From: Dyadobacter sediminis
GTDB taxonomy: Bacteria > Bacteroidota > Bacteroidia > Cytophagales > Spirosomataceae
NCBI RefSeq assembly: GCF_005860765.1
Contig: NZ_VCEI01000011.1
Location: 1,116,001 to 1,180,000, forward strand
DNA length: 64,000 nucleotides
Direction: 5' to 3'
Shown: piece after piece, positions 53,400 through 63,450 of the stretch
Layout: each line of letters opens with the position of its first letter
Numbering within the stretch: the stretch's first letter is position 1
Position numbers and translations under genes: made by a program
Notes under the pieces: generated by a model
Seen by the model: the letters and a program-made list of their open reading frames with translations, nothing else
What the model was told of the DNA's origin: nothing
Databases searched by the model: none

Positions 53400-54203
53400 A
53401 ATTTTTATTATTTAATATAATACTTTTTGAAAACCGACTACTTGGAATAACCATGCCAACATTAATGTTTTGATATTAGAAAAACATTAGAGTGTTCATT
53501 ATCTTGAATTTAGCATTCTTTATGATAGAGGATTGATTTTACTTAATTCAGATTTGTACAGGCCTGGATTTGTATCCAATTACGAATATCTACTTAGAGC
53601 AAACTTTAAATAAAGGCAGGGATTATCTCTGATAAGTATGAAAACGTTTACGGCATACCGCTGCTTGTATTGCAGGCACTTGTCGTTTTTAGAAATTCAT
53701 AACCTTTTTCTGATCCAATTTCCACTAGTTTTAAAGAATATCTTATATCATCAGCTACTTACAGACAGTCATATACTTTTTCCGAAGAAACTTTCTGAGT
53801 GCTGTTCGAAGACATTCAAAGCAGCTACCTATTGAAGGATTCCATCTTGCTCCTTAATGGTTCAAGTCAGAAGTACATTACTCACCGTTACCAGGTAACA
53901 GTAAGCAACTTTATCTAACTGGATTAAAAAGAACCGTGTCTAAAGGTATGGCAAGGCAGCATGGATGAAATTTAACAATGCACAAATCCCGCGTATCCAT
54001 TTTTATTTTTGATTCATGGCAATGTAGAAGTTTGATGATAGATGAGATAATCATGCCGAATTGCTTTAACTATATAATCGGCCATAATGGGCTCGACTTG
54101 GCAGTTCCGCTTTTAAATAAAAGTTTTAATTAACAGCAAAAGAAATAAAGAAGCCAGTCTCATGTTGCTGATTCCAATGGTCTTTACAATTAAACATACC
54201 CAT
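53400..54203. other. Gene-free stretch upstream of the esterase operon
   Basis: About 800 bp between divergent transcripts. Only short frames without protein character occur. No repeats, RNA gene or strong hairpin were recognised. Confidence 0.5.
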
Positions 54204-55070
54204 ATGAAAAAACTGTATTTCTTACTGGCTTTTCTGATGCTGAGCAACCTATGCGCTTATGCATCAAGAGTTGACACCATCCAGGTGCCCAGTGCCGTGA
54301 TGAACAAAACCTTCAAAGCAGCCATTGTTTTCCCGGATAGCTATGCTAAAAGCAAAAAGGATTTCCCGGTATTATACTTACTTCATGGAGGATTCGGCCA
54401 CTTCGATGACTGGCTGCTTAAAACGCCGGACAAGATGCTGGTCCGCAACCTTGCTGATCAATATAATACAATCATTGTGATGCCTGAGGGCGAAATTTTC
54501 AGTTATTATATCGACAGTCCGGTGGATCCGAACAGCAAATTTGAAACTTATTTTATCAAGGAAGTAATCCCGTTTATAGATAGCAAGTACCGCACGGTAA
54601 AGGATAAAAAGGGCCGCCTGATTACAGGTTTGTCCATGGGCGGTTATGGCTCACTTTATCTTTCAACCAGACATCCCGATCTCTTTGTTGCCGCAGGCAC
54701 TATGAGCGGGGCCTTGGATCCCAATATGACAACCTGGAACCTCACCCCCGAACGGTTTAATGGTCTCTCCAAGTTTCTCGAGAAAATCTTGGGTCCTATG
54801 ACGCCGGATAGTTACCTGCCCTATTCTATTGTCAACATGGCTGATCAGATTCGCAGAAACGGAATGCCGCTGGTAATGGATATCGGGGTAGATGATTTTT
54901 TACTGGAACCCAACCGGGAATTACATCGACGGCTGGTATACAATCATACAGCGCACGACTATACTGAACGCCCCGGCGGCCATACCTGGGATTTTTGGCA
55001 ATCCGCATTGCCAAGCCAGTTATTATTTTTCAGTAAAGTGCTGAAAGTCAATAACACGACTGTTGAGTAA
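54204..55070 (+). CDS. Secreted esterase (alpha/beta hydrolase, esterase D-like)
   Basis: 288 residues from the ATG at 54204, which starts a signal peptide (KKLYFLLAFLMLSNLCAYA); a longer frame upstream is not needed. Alpha/beta hydrolase of the putative-esterase (esterase D/tributyrinase) type: HGGFGHFDDW oxyanion segment, nucleophile in GLSMGGYGS (Ser about 148), and the catalytic His in GGHTWDFW (about 262). It acts in the periplasm or outside. It begins an operon with a CitMHS transporter (24-bp gap) and AtuA-like genes, so it may release an organic acid that the transporter takes up. Confidence 0.87.
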   Translation: MKKLYFLLAFLMLSNLCAYASRVDTIQVPSAVMNKTFKAAIVFPDSYAKSKKDFPVLYLLHGGFGHFDDWLLKTPDKMLVRNLADQYNTIIVMPEGEIFSYYIDSPVDPNSKFETYFIKEVIPFIDSKYRTVKDKKGRLITGLSMGGYGSLYLSTRHPDLFVAAGTMSGALDPNMTTWNLTPERFNGLSKFLEKILGPMTPDSYLPYSIVNMADQIRRNGMPLVMDIGVDDFLLEPNRELHRRLVYNHTAHDYTERPGGHTWDFWQSALPSQLLFFSKVLKVNNTTVE

Positions 55071-55094
55071 TTTAGGTTTGAGAAATAAAATCAG

Positions 55095-56390
55095 ATGCTG
55101 TCACTGCTTGGCTTTCTAACCATCTGCGTTTTCTTAGGATTGATCCTGACGAAACGCTTGTCTGTACTGCTTTCACTGATCCTGGTGCCGGTGGTATTCG
55201 GGTTGATTGCCGGCTTCGGGCCAAAGGAGATTGGCGAAATGGTATTGGGCGGGATCAGACAAGTGGCCCCTACCGGCATCCTGCTGATCTTTGCAGTACT
55301 CTATTTTAGTATGATGATCGATACCGGGCTTTTCGACCCGGTGATCAGCGGTATTATTCGCTTCGCCCAAGGCGACCCTCTCAAAATTACTTTATGCACC
55401 GCCGTTTTAACTATGCTGGTTCACCTGGATGGGGATGGCACCGCCACATTTATGATCACTGTCACAGCCTTGTTCCCTGTTTACAAAAAGCTGGGGATGA
55501 ACAAGTTGATACTTCCCTGTATTGTCGCACTGAGTGCGGGGGTCATGCACCTGGTGCCGTGGTCGGGCACCGTGGCAAGAGCTTTGAACGTCATGAAAAC
55601 CGATCCGGCGCATCTGATCATTCCGATCCTGCCCGCTATGATCGGCGGAGTACTCTGGGTGCTTTTCGTAGCATTCTTTCTCGGTAAAAAGGAACGTAAA
55701 AGATTAGGGGTTGTTCACCTGGATTACGATCATCGGCAGCAACTTTCTGATGAACAAAAAGAAAGCCGCCGGCCGGCGTTATTTTGGCTGAACGCTGTTT
55801 TGACGATTGTTTTGATTGCAGCGCTTATGTTGTCGCTGGCTCCGCCGTCAGCTTTGTTCATTGTCGGTTTTGCGGTGGCGATTCTGATCAATTATCCGTC
55901 ACAGACCGATCAAAGAAAGCGGATCCAGGCGCATGCTGCCAATGTGTTTTCGGTTTCCATCATTGTTTTTGCAGCCGGGGTTTTTTCAGGCATCCTGACA
56001 GGAACTAAAATGATCGATGCCATGGCATTGTCGATCGTTACCATGATCCCAAACGAGCACGCAGCTTATCTTCCGGCATTGGTTGGCGTTACCAGCATGC
56101 CATTGAGTCTGGTTTTTACACCGGACGCCTATTACTTTGGAGTAGTCCCTGTTCTAAAAACAGCCGCTACCCATTATGGGTTAAATCCGATAGAAATTGG
56201 CAGGGCCGCAATTTTAGGGCAAATGACTACCGGTTTCCCGTTAAGCCCGTTAACCGCATCCACTTTTGTTTTAGTTGGATTGTCCGAGGTGGAACTGGGA
56301 GATCATCAGAAATTTACTTTCAAATGGGCGTTCGGCACGACCATACTCATGACCATAATAGCAATCGCATCCGGAGCGATAAGTATTTAA
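55095..56390 (+). CDS. CitMHS-family citrate/organic acid transporter
   Basis: 431-residue inner membrane transporter with about 11-12 membrane segments. The sequence LTMLVHLDGDGTATFMI (about 107-123) is the CitMHS signature, with a second conserved block at LVGVTSMPLSLVFTPDAYYFG (split at the Ser). CitMHS proteins import citrate complexed with divalent metals, but homologues with AtuA-like neighbours probably carry other organic acids. Its stop (TAATG) overlaps the next start by one base. Confidence 0.9.
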   Translation: MLSLLGFLTICVFLGLILTKRLSVLLSLILVPVVFGLIAGFGPKEIGEMVLGGIRQVAPTGILLIFAVLYFSMMIDTGLFDPVISGIIRFAQGDPLKITLCTAVLTMLVHLDGDGTATFMITVTALFPVYKKLGMNKLILPCIVALSAGVMHLVPWSGTVARALNVMKTDPAHLIIPILPAMIGGVLWVLFVAFFLGKKERKRLGVVHLDYDHRQQLSDEQKESRRPALFWLNAVLTIVLIAALMLSLAPPSALFIVGFAVAILINYPSQTDQRKRIQAHAANVFSVSIIVFAAGVFSGILTGTKMIDAMALSIVTMIPNEHAAYLPALVGVTSMPLSLVFTPDAYYFGVVPVLKTAATHYGLNPIEIGRAAILGQMTTGFPLSPLTASTFVLVGLSEVELGDHQKFTFKWAFGTTILMTIIAIASGAISI

Positions 56391-57733
56391 TGAAACAAAA
56401 ATATAAAGTCCGTATTGGCTGTGGGGCCGGTTTTTCGGGAGACAGGCTCGAACCTGCAGTGATCTTGGCCGAAAAAGGTGATCTGGATTACCTGGTACTC
56501 GAATGCCTGGCAGAACGGACCATTGCGTTGGCCCAAAAACGAAAAGCGACAGACCCTACACAGGGTTATGACCCGCTATTAGAGCGTCGCATAGAATCAC
56601 TGCTGCCATTACTTAAAAAAAATAAAATCCGGCTCATCACCAATATGGGTGCAGCAAATCCGGTCGCAGCAGCGGACAAGATCATCGGGATAGCAAAAAA
56701 AATGGGAATTTCCATCAAAGTAGCCGCAGTTACAGGGGATGATGTTTTGGTGCACATCCGCGGCGATGAGATCGCCATGGAAACAGGAAATCCCATTTCC
56801 TGGTCAGGGCAGCTCGTATCAGCCAATGCTTATTTAGGTGCCGACGCTATTTTACCTGCCTTGCAAACAGGCGCTGATATTATTATAACCGGGCGAGTTG
56901 CTGATCCATCCTTGTTTGTAGCGCCGCTGGTACATGCGTTCGGATGGTCGCTGGATGATGCCGATATGATTGCCAAAGGGACTGTAATCGGACATTTGAT
57001 GGAATGTGCAGGACAAATAACAGGCGGTTATTTTGCCGATCCAATTACAAAGCCGGTTGAGAATATGAGCACGCTGGGCCACCCTTTTGCCGATGTTTAT
57101 CCGGATGGCCGCGCAATGATAGGGAAGATAGATGGAACAGGAGGTACTATAACCCTGGCTACCGCTAAGGAACAGCTACTGTACGAGGTAACAAACCCTT
57201 ACCAGTACATGACGCCCGATGTTTCAGCAGATTTCACCACTGTATACTTAGAACAGAATGGGAAAGATCGTATTGCAGTGACTGGCGGCGGCGGCAGCAA
57301 AAAGCCATCGACGCTGAAAGTCAGCATTGGGTACAAAGCAGGCTTTACCGGTGAAGGTGAGATTACTTATGCAGGGGCAAATGCATTGGAAAGAGCCCGT
57401 TTGGCCGGAGAAACCATACAGCAGCGATTAAACACTCAATTTCCTGGCTTAAGGGTTGACTACATCGGTCACACATCGGTACACCCTCATTCACTCGCGA
57501 ACAACTATAAACCCTATGAAGTGAGATTACGCGTAACCGGAAAAGCTGCAACTGCGGATGAAGCAGCTATAATCGGTCAAGAAGTAGAAGCCCTCTACAC
57601 CAATGGCCCGGCTGGTGGCGGAGGAGTCCGGAAGTATTTGAATGAAATAATTGGTATTGTATCCATTTTGATCGACAGAAACAAAACAACGTCATCAGTA
57701 ATCGTGAAAAGTTATGAGCACCAAACTTTATAA
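56390..57733 (+). CDS. AtuA-like protein (DUF1446, acyclic terpene utilization family)
   Basis: 447 residues from the ATG that overlaps the previous stop (TAATG). The DUF1446 core is clear: RIGCGAGFSGDRLEP at the start, LITNMGAANP, IIITGRVADPSLFVAPL and ECAGQITGGYFADP (each conserved in the family). Family members occur in terpene, leucine or other acyl-CoA pathways; the biochemical reaction is not settled. The next gene is its small partner, overlapping by 20 bp. With the transporter and esterase it forms a four-gene catabolic unit for an organic acid or ester. Confidence 0.88.
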   Translation: MKQKYKVRIGCGAGFSGDRLEPAVILAEKGDLDYLVLECLAERTIALAQKRKATDPTQGYDPLLERRIESLLPLLKKNKIRLITNMGAANPVAAADKIIGIAKKMGISIKVAAVTGDDVLVHIRGDEIAMETGNPISWSGQLVSANAYLGADAILPALQTGADIIITGRVADPSLFVAPLVHAFGWSLDDADMIAKGTVIGHLMECAGQITGGYFADPITKPVENMSTLGHPFADVYPDGRAMIGKIDGTGGTITLATAKEQLLYEVTNPYQYMTPDVSADFTTVYLEQNGKDRIAVTGGGGSKKPSTLKVSIGYKAGFTGEGEITYAGANALERARLAGETIQQRLNTQFPGLRVDYIGHTSVHPHSLANNYKPYEVRLRVTGKAATADEAAIIGQEVEALYTNGPAGGGGVRKYLNEIIGIVSILIDRNKTTSSVIVKSYEHQTL

Positions 57734-58034
57734 CATCGCACATAGCCGCGCAGGAGATAAGGGCAATACATTAATTTTATCACTGATTCCTTATGACGAA
57801 AAGAATTATGAACTGCTGTGCAAATTGGTAACTGTGGATAAAGTAAAAGAACATTTCAAGGAGATCATACATGGCCCAATCGTCAGATATGAACTGCCAA
57901 ATATCTCAGCTTTGCAGTTTGTATGTCAGCAGGCTTTGGCAGGCGGAGTTACCACCTCGTTAGTAATGGACACACACGGAAAGACGTTAAGCTACGCCTT
58001 ACTGGAAATGTGCATTGAATTACCCGGCGGTTAA
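57714..58034 (+). CDS. AtuA-like small partner (ferredoxin-fold domain)
   Basis: 106 residues. The start LYNIAHSRAGDKGNTLILSLIPYD in sense (first part LYNIAHSRAGDKGNT) is the hallmark of the AtuA-like ferredoxin-fold domain, which in many proteins is fused to the C-terminus of DUF1446 proteins. Here it is a separate gene overlapping the AtuA-like gene by 20 bp, so both products probably form one complex. Last gene of the unit. No terminator is obvious after it. Confidence 0.88.
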   Translation: MSTKLYNIAHSRAGDKGNTLILSLIPYDEKNYELLCKLVTVDKVKEHFKEIIHGPIVRYELPNISALQFVCQQALAGGVTTSLVMDTHGKTLSYALLEMCIELPGG

Positions 58035-58193
58035 GGTTGCCATAATGTTCACTTATACCACCGATTTTAGTAGATGCTACCTGGTATACATTAATCAGTA
58101 TCTGCCCTTTCGTATATTAGGACAAATTTCAAAACTTGTTAAATCAGCTCTTATGCGGTATTTTTAGATTTAGCAACATTTATCAATTATTCT

Positions 58194-58901
58194 ATGACTA
58201 TAAAGTCTTCTTTTGTTGGCCTGATTATCCTATTTGCTGCTTTTTTAAGTACCACGACTATATACGCTCAGCAGGCATCCGAATGGAGCTACCTTTTCGA
58301 TGGTAAAAAGACGGACTCACTGAGAGGATACAAAATGTCTGGTTTTCCCAATAAAGCCTGGATTGTTGAAGATGGTGCCTTGGTTGCACAGACAGGATTG
58401 CCTAATATTGATCTGGTGACTAAGCAGCCTTATAAAAACTTTGAGCTTACGCTTGACTGGAAAGTATCGAAAGCCGGCAACAGCGGAATATTTTTTTACA
58501 TTGACGAAGCCGCTGACCAAGAAGCTGGTAATGGAAACAGTCCAAACTGGCTGGATAATTTTGAGATGCAACTGCTAGACGATGTCAATTTCAATGATAC
58601 TGCTGCTATTCGTTCTGCGGGTTCATTATATGATCTGATTGCACCAACCAACAAAACACTAAAACCGGTTGGGCAGTATAACCAAGCCAGATTAATTGTT
58701 AACAACAATCATGTCGAACAATGGCTTAATGGCGTTAAAGTAGTCGAATATCAGATTGGTTCCCCGCAGCTCAATCAATTGATCAGCAGTAGTAAATACA
58801 AGAACAATCCTAAATTTGCTAAATCGACCAATGGCCTTATTATGTTCCAGCATCATGGACAGAAGGTTTGGTTGAAAAACATAAAAGTTAGAAGACTGTG
58901 A
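58194..58901 (+). CDS. Secreted DUF1080 (3-keto-disaccharide hydrolase-like) protein
   Basis: 235 residues with a signal peptide (about 1-25) and one DUF1080 domain: WSYLFDGKKTDSLRGYK at its start, NFELTLDWKVSKAGNSGIFF in the middle and GLIMFQHHGQKVWLKNIKVR at the end, all typical. The fold is a concanavalin-type sandwich. Some members cleave 3-keto glycosides; others have no known activity. It stands alone, 160 bp after the AtuA unit. Confidence 0.88.
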   Translation: MTIKSSFVGLIILFAAFLSTTTIYAQQASEWSYLFDGKKTDSLRGYKMSGFPNKAWIVEDGALVAQTGLPNIDLVTKQPYKNFELTLDWKVSKAGNSGIFFYIDEAADQEAGNGNSPNWLDNFEMQLLDDVNFNDTAAIRSAGSLYDLIAPTNKTLKPVGQYNQARLIVNNNHVEQWLNGVKVVEYQIGSPQLNQLISSSKYKNNPKFAKSTNGLIMFQHHGQKVWLKNIKVRRL

Positions 58902-59461
58902 TCAATCAGAAGTCTACCCCGGAAACCGAATTGATTTGTCGTAAAAATCTACGTGATTGCAATCAGTAATTTGTATTGGCAGCGCCAAAATATAAACGTC
59001 CGGTCTGCAGAAATCGCCAAACCTGCTCTGTCAAACGAAAAACTGATACCTCTCTGGGCTCAGCTTCATTGAGCGAATTATAAAATCTACTACGCGATAA
59101 AATATTTATAAAAAAGAAAAAAGTCCTTATCTGCATTGATTTCGAAATGTAATTTGCAAGATAGTACACAAGCAAAACAGGCCCGCAAAAAAACAAATTA
59201 TCACCTAATCTAAGCTGATAATCAAGAGGCTATATATGACATCAATATTAACTAGAATGTTAAATTCAGGAAAACTGTAACGGAACCAACGAAAAGAACG
59301 AAAAAACAGGAAGTTCATGATTTTTTGAGATTCAATCTCAAAAATACCTCTGCTAAAACATGTGAAATATTTTTGTGCAAATAAGTCAGCACTGTCACTA
59401 CTATTCCTATCGCGATGTATTTTGTAATGATCAGAAAACCAGTTTTTAAATCAAACGGAAT
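58902..59461. other. Gene-free stretch between DUF1080 and sulfatase genes
   Basis: About 560 bp between convergent genes. Short frames only; no repeat, RNA gene or convincing terminator was identified. Confidence 0.5.
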
Positions 59462-61237
59462 TTATCTTACAAGTACCAATTCAATGGCACGAATGTCTGC
59501 AAACCTGGTTCCTTTCAGTTCGGTAATAGCGAGCTTCAGTTCACCGGTTCCTTTTTCCAGAGCCCAGTTCCCGACATACAGCTTTTTAAATACCTTTTCA
59601 TAAGATTCCGCCTGCCGCTTTACCCGGTCGGGACTTGGAATAAGTTCGGGATCAAAGGCTTCTGTAATTTTACCGGAAATCTTTTTGCCATTCAGTTCGG
59701 CCTCAAATGCATCGCCAATGCCGGATTGCGGACTTGTATAAAATACATTCACCTTATACTGGCCTGCGGTATGAATATCCACATTCCATGATACATAGGA
59801 CTCGGTGTCATCCCAGTTTGTGATCCAGGATGAATTAGGCGCCGAGCTGCTGTAAGACAGTTTTCCGGTTGGCGACGGATGCAAAGTTGCATCCTGTGAA
59901 GGAAGTATCGTTTTGGGAAATTGCGGATAACCGACTGGCATCGAACGAACGGTATCCATTCCCTGAAAGCTTTCTTTATACCATTTGTCCAGCGCGGTAC
60001 TTAGGCCGGCTGCAAGTTCGGGATACTGACCGGCAACGTTGTTCTGCTGCGTGGAATCTTTTGACAGGTCGTACAAGGCATTATTCAGAAACAGGAAATT
60101 TCCTTTTCTGACACTATGATGGTTATTAATGGAAAGAAACAGCAATCGTTCAGGTACCGCTTCCACTTTGCCTATCAGTATGGGTTTAAGACTGATGCCG
60201 TCCAGGGTTTTTGTTCCGTTCACCGGAATTCCTGCCAGATCCGTCAGTGTCGGAAGCAGATCGATGTAGGCTGCATTTCCGTTCACCACTTTTCCCTTGG
60301 GAATAATGCCCGGCCAACGGATAATAAACGGAACACGCACGCCCCCTTCATCCGCAGTACCTTTACGCCCTTTCATATCCCCGTTCCAACGCCATGAATT
60401 AGGCCCGTTGTCTGTCATATAAATAACAATGGTATTTTCGGCAATTTTAAGATCCTGCAGTTTTTTCATAATCCGTCCGACGTTGTCGTCAATATTTTCA
60501 CACATTGCCAACGCCGTAACGGTCACTTCGGGATCTTCTTCGGCTTTGTTATGGCTGAACTGCCTGATTCCCCTGGCTTTGACACGGTTATAATATGCGT
60601 CGGGCACCTGAAACGGCGAATGCGGCGTATTGTAAGGAATGTAACATACAAATGGCTTCTGCCTGTTTTTCTCCATAAATTCCATTGCCTTGTCGGTAAG
60701 GTCATCGGCAATGTAACCTTTACTGCGCACTGCATCGCCGTTATGATCTACTACCGTATTGAAATAATTTGCATAATGCCCGCTCAGCATACCATAAAAC
60801 TCGTCAAATCCGCGGCCATTGGGATGATACGGATATTGGCTGCCATTGTGCCATTTACCAAAACATCCGGTTGCATATCCTGCTTTTTTAAACAAATCGG
60901 CAAAAGTTACTTCATCCAGGTTCATAAATTCCCTTGAATTGCTGACGCCCCAGACTCCGGTGCGGTAATGATACCTGCCGGTCAGCAATCCTGCGCGTGT
61001 AGGCGCGCACAGCGGAGAAACATAGAAACGGGAAAACATGGCACCGTCGCGGGCAAGCTGGTCAATATGCGGAGTACGTACATTTACATTGCCGTTGATT
61101 CCCAGATCACCCCATCCCTGATCGTCAGTCAGGATGAAAACGATATTCGGGCGCTTTTGCGCAGTGCTGATTCCACTCGAATAGAGCATGCATAGCAGCG
61201 TACAAAGCAACTGAAAGGAGTACGTAATATTTTTCAT
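59462..61237 (-). CDS. Secreted arylsulfatase-type sulfatase
   Basis: 591 residues from the ATG at 61237, which gives a signal peptide (NITYSFQLLCTLLCMLY); the longer frame upstream is unlikely. Type I sulfatase: metal-binding TDDQGWGD near the N-terminus and the formylglycine motif CAPTRAGLLTG, in which the Cys is oxidised by an FGE enzyme. Later HNGSQYP and DNGPNSW belong to the active site. A C-terminal carbohydrate-binding-like domain (about 440-591) follows. Likely removes sulfate groups from glycans outside the cytoplasm. No sulfatase-maturing enzyme gene lies in the window. Confidence 0.92.
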   Translation of the reverse strand: MKNITYSFQLLCTLLCMLYSSGISTAQKRPNIVFILTDDQGWGDLGINGNVNVRTPHIDQLARDGAMFSRFYVSPLCAPTRAGLLTGRYHYRTGVWGVSNSREFMNLDEVTFADLFKKAGYATGCFGKWHNGSQYPYHPNGRGFDEFYGMLSGHYANYFNTVVDHNGDAVRSKGYIADDLTDKAMEFMEKNRQKPFVCYIPYNTPHSPFQVPDAYYNRVKARGIRQFSHNKAEEDPEVTVTALAMCENIDDNVGRIMKKLQDLKIAENTIVIYMTDNGPNSWRWNGDMKGRKGTADEGGVRVPFIIRWPGIIPKGKVVNGNAAYIDLLPTLTDLAGIPVNGTKTLDGISLKPILIGKVEAVPERLLFLSINNHHSVRKGNFLFLNNALYDLSKDSTQQNNVAGQYPELAAGLSTALDKWYKESFQGMDTVRSMPVGYPQFPKTILPSQDATLHPSPTGKLSYSSSAPNSSWITNWDDTESYVSWNVDIHTAGQYKVNVFYTSPQSGIGDAFEAELNGKKISGKITEAFDPELIPSPDRVKRQAESYEKVFKKLYVGNWALEKGTGELKLAITELKGTRFADIRAIELVLVR

Positions 61238-61648
61238 CAGATTCTGGAAAAGATCAATTTGAAACCAGACATGCCGTGGAAGACTAAAAAAACCGGAAAT
61301 GAACCCACACTGCAAACGTAAAACAATAGTACCAGTTTGTACCGGTACAATACCAAGCATCCAGGCCATGCATACAAAAAAATTCTACAAACCAGAAAGA
61401 CAAATAAACTGAACAGTTCTGAAACTGACAACAGGTCTGTTCTCTCAACACCCTGAACTGAAACTTCAGCCATACCATTTGAACAGGTTCATGATGAACT
61501 TTTTGCCGGTCATACTGGCATTTTGTTTATATTTGCGTTCTCAACTCCTTTCAAATTTCCATGTAAGAGCTTCTTTCTTTTAGGAAAAATCAAGCGGCGC
61601 CACCCACTGCGGCATGCCCATTTATTTACGCTATCAAAGAAAGAAATC

Positions 61649-63244
61649 ATGCTTTTTCTTCAAGATGTCGCTTATGCACATCCGAACAGAGACCTTTTGT
61701 TCTCTGATATCAACCTTTCTGTCAACAGGCAGGATAAAATTGCGCTCGTAGGCCATAATGGTGCGGGCAAATCCACACTTTTGAAGATACTGGCCGGATG
61801 GTTGAAGCCAACCAATGGAAGGGTAAACGCCGGTTCAGAGCCTTATTATGTACCGCAGCTTTTTGGGCAGTTCAATGATTTTACCATTGCGCAGGCGTTG
61901 CGCGTGTCCGACAAACTGACTGCACTGAAAGCCATTCTCGAAGGTGAGCTTACCGATTCCAACCTTACTTTGCTGGGAGATGACTGGGCAATTCAGGAGC
62001 GTTGCGAGCAGGCGCTGGCGCACTGGAAACTGGATGCACTGGACTTGAGCCAGCGTATGGAAACTCTGAGCGGCGGTCAGAAAACCAGGGTTTTCCTGTC
62101 AGGCATTATGATCCATAATCCTGAAATTATATTGCTGGACGAACCCGGCAATCATCTGGACAGGCAAGGCAGGAACACCTTGTATGAATACATTACATCC
62201 ACTACCGGCACACTGCTCGTTGTAAGCCACGACCGCATCTTGCTTAACCTGCTGAATACTGTTTTCGAACTTGACAAACGCGGCATTTCGGTTTACGGAG
62301 GCAATTATGATTTTTATGCCGCCCAAAAAGCCATTGAAAGTGACGCTTTGAACCAGGAACTGAAAAGTACGGAAAAAGCCTTGCGCAAAGCCAGGGAAAC
62401 GGAACGCGAAACCATGCAGCGACAACAGAAACTGGATGCCCGCGGCAAGAAAAAGCAGGAAAAAGCCGGCCTGCCCACCATTGTAATGAACACGCTGAAA
62501 AACAATGCAGAGAAGAGTACTTCCAGAATCAAGGGGGTTCATACGGAAAAGACAGAATCCATAGCCAAAGATCTCGGCCAGTTGCGCAGCCAGCTTCCGG
62601 ATACCGGTAAAATGAAGCTGGATCTTGACAATTCTGCCCTGCACAAAGGAAAAATCCTGGTGACTGCTGAAAATCTGAATGCAGGCTTTGGACATTTACT
62701 TTGGAAAAAACGCCTTGACTTTCAGATTCTGGGCGGTGACCGCATGATGATAAAAGGACTAAACGGTACCGGAAAGACCACCTTGATCAAACTTATTCTG
62801 GGCCATATCCAACCGGTTTCCGGAACCCTTGAACGCGCGGATTTCAGAGCCATTTATATAGATCAGGATTATTCGTTCATTGATAATCATCTGAGCGTTT
62901 ATGAGCAGACTCAACGCTGCAACACGGGTGCCTTGCAGGAACATGAAATCAGAACGCGCCTGAACCGGTTTTTATTCAACAAGGAATATTGGGACAAACC
63001 CTGCTCTGCGCTCAGCGGCGGTGAGAAAATGCGCCTGATGCTTTGTACACTCACCATTGGCAACCAGGCACCGGACATGATCATACTGGATGAACCCACG
63101 AACAACCTGGATATGCAGAATATTGAGATCCTGATTGGTGCAGTCAATGAATATCAGGGAACGCTGCTGGTCGTGTCTCACGACACCTATTTTCTGGAAC
63201 AGGTACGAGCCGGAAAAGTAATCGACCTCGACGAACTTGTATAA
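61649..63244 (+). CDS. ABC-F family ATPase
   Basis: 531 residues from the ATG at 61649 (the frame upstream lacks homology). Two ATP-binding cassettes: Walker A GHNGAGKST with signature LSGGQKTRV in the first half, and GLNGTGKTT with LSGGEKMRL in the second. Both Walker B segments (IILLDEPGNHLD, MIILDEPTNNLD) are complete. No membrane domain. ABC-F proteins act at the ribosome, in translation factor or antibiotic-protection roles; this one is close in layout to the Uup/EttA-type group, but the subtype cannot be decided by eye. Single gene. Confidence 0.92.
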   Translation: MLFLQDVAYAHPNRDLLFSDINLSVNRQDKIALVGHNGAGKSTLLKILAGWLKPTNGRVNAGSEPYYVPQLFGQFNDFTIAQALRVSDKLTALKAILEGELTDSNLTLLGDDWAIQERCEQALAHWKLDALDLSQRMETLSGGQKTRVFLSGIMIHNPEIILLDEPGNHLDRQGRNTLYEYITSTTGTLLVVSHDRILLNLLNTVFELDKRGISVYGGNYDFYAAQKAIESDALNQELKSTEKALRKARETERETMQRQQKLDARGKKKQEKAGLPTIVMNTLKNNAEKSTSRIKGVHTEKTESIAKDLGQLRSQLPDTGKMKLDLDNSALHKGKILVTAENLNAGFGHLLWKKRLDFQILGGDRMMIKGLNGTGKTTLIKLILGHIQPVSGTLERADFRAIYIDQDYSFIDNHLSVYEQTQRCNTGALQEHEIRTRLNRFLFNKEYWDKPCSALSGGEKMRLMLCTLTIGNQAPDMIILDEPTNNLDMQNIEILIGAVNEYQGTLLVVSHDTYFLEQVRAGKVIDLDELV

Positions 63245-63450
63245 ACGCAGCTTACGACATGCCGGATTCGGCCAGCCACCGGTCTTGCGGCACACGCAAT
63301 TTGCAGAAAGTGCAAACTCAAATGGAATATGTTATAAATTGCCGGACTTTTCTTGAATATGCACAATGCTATTCTTGTAAAACAGGGAATCTGAAGACGC
63401 ACTTCAAGACAGCGTCATTTAACTGATCAAGAAAGATCGGACTTGCAGAA

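Noticed and set aside
53638..53835. 65-residue plus-strand frame
   Set aside because: Starts in a non-coding region and shows no protein-like pattern or context.
58963..59196. 77-residue minus-strand frame
   Set aside because: Low-complexity composition and no supporting context.
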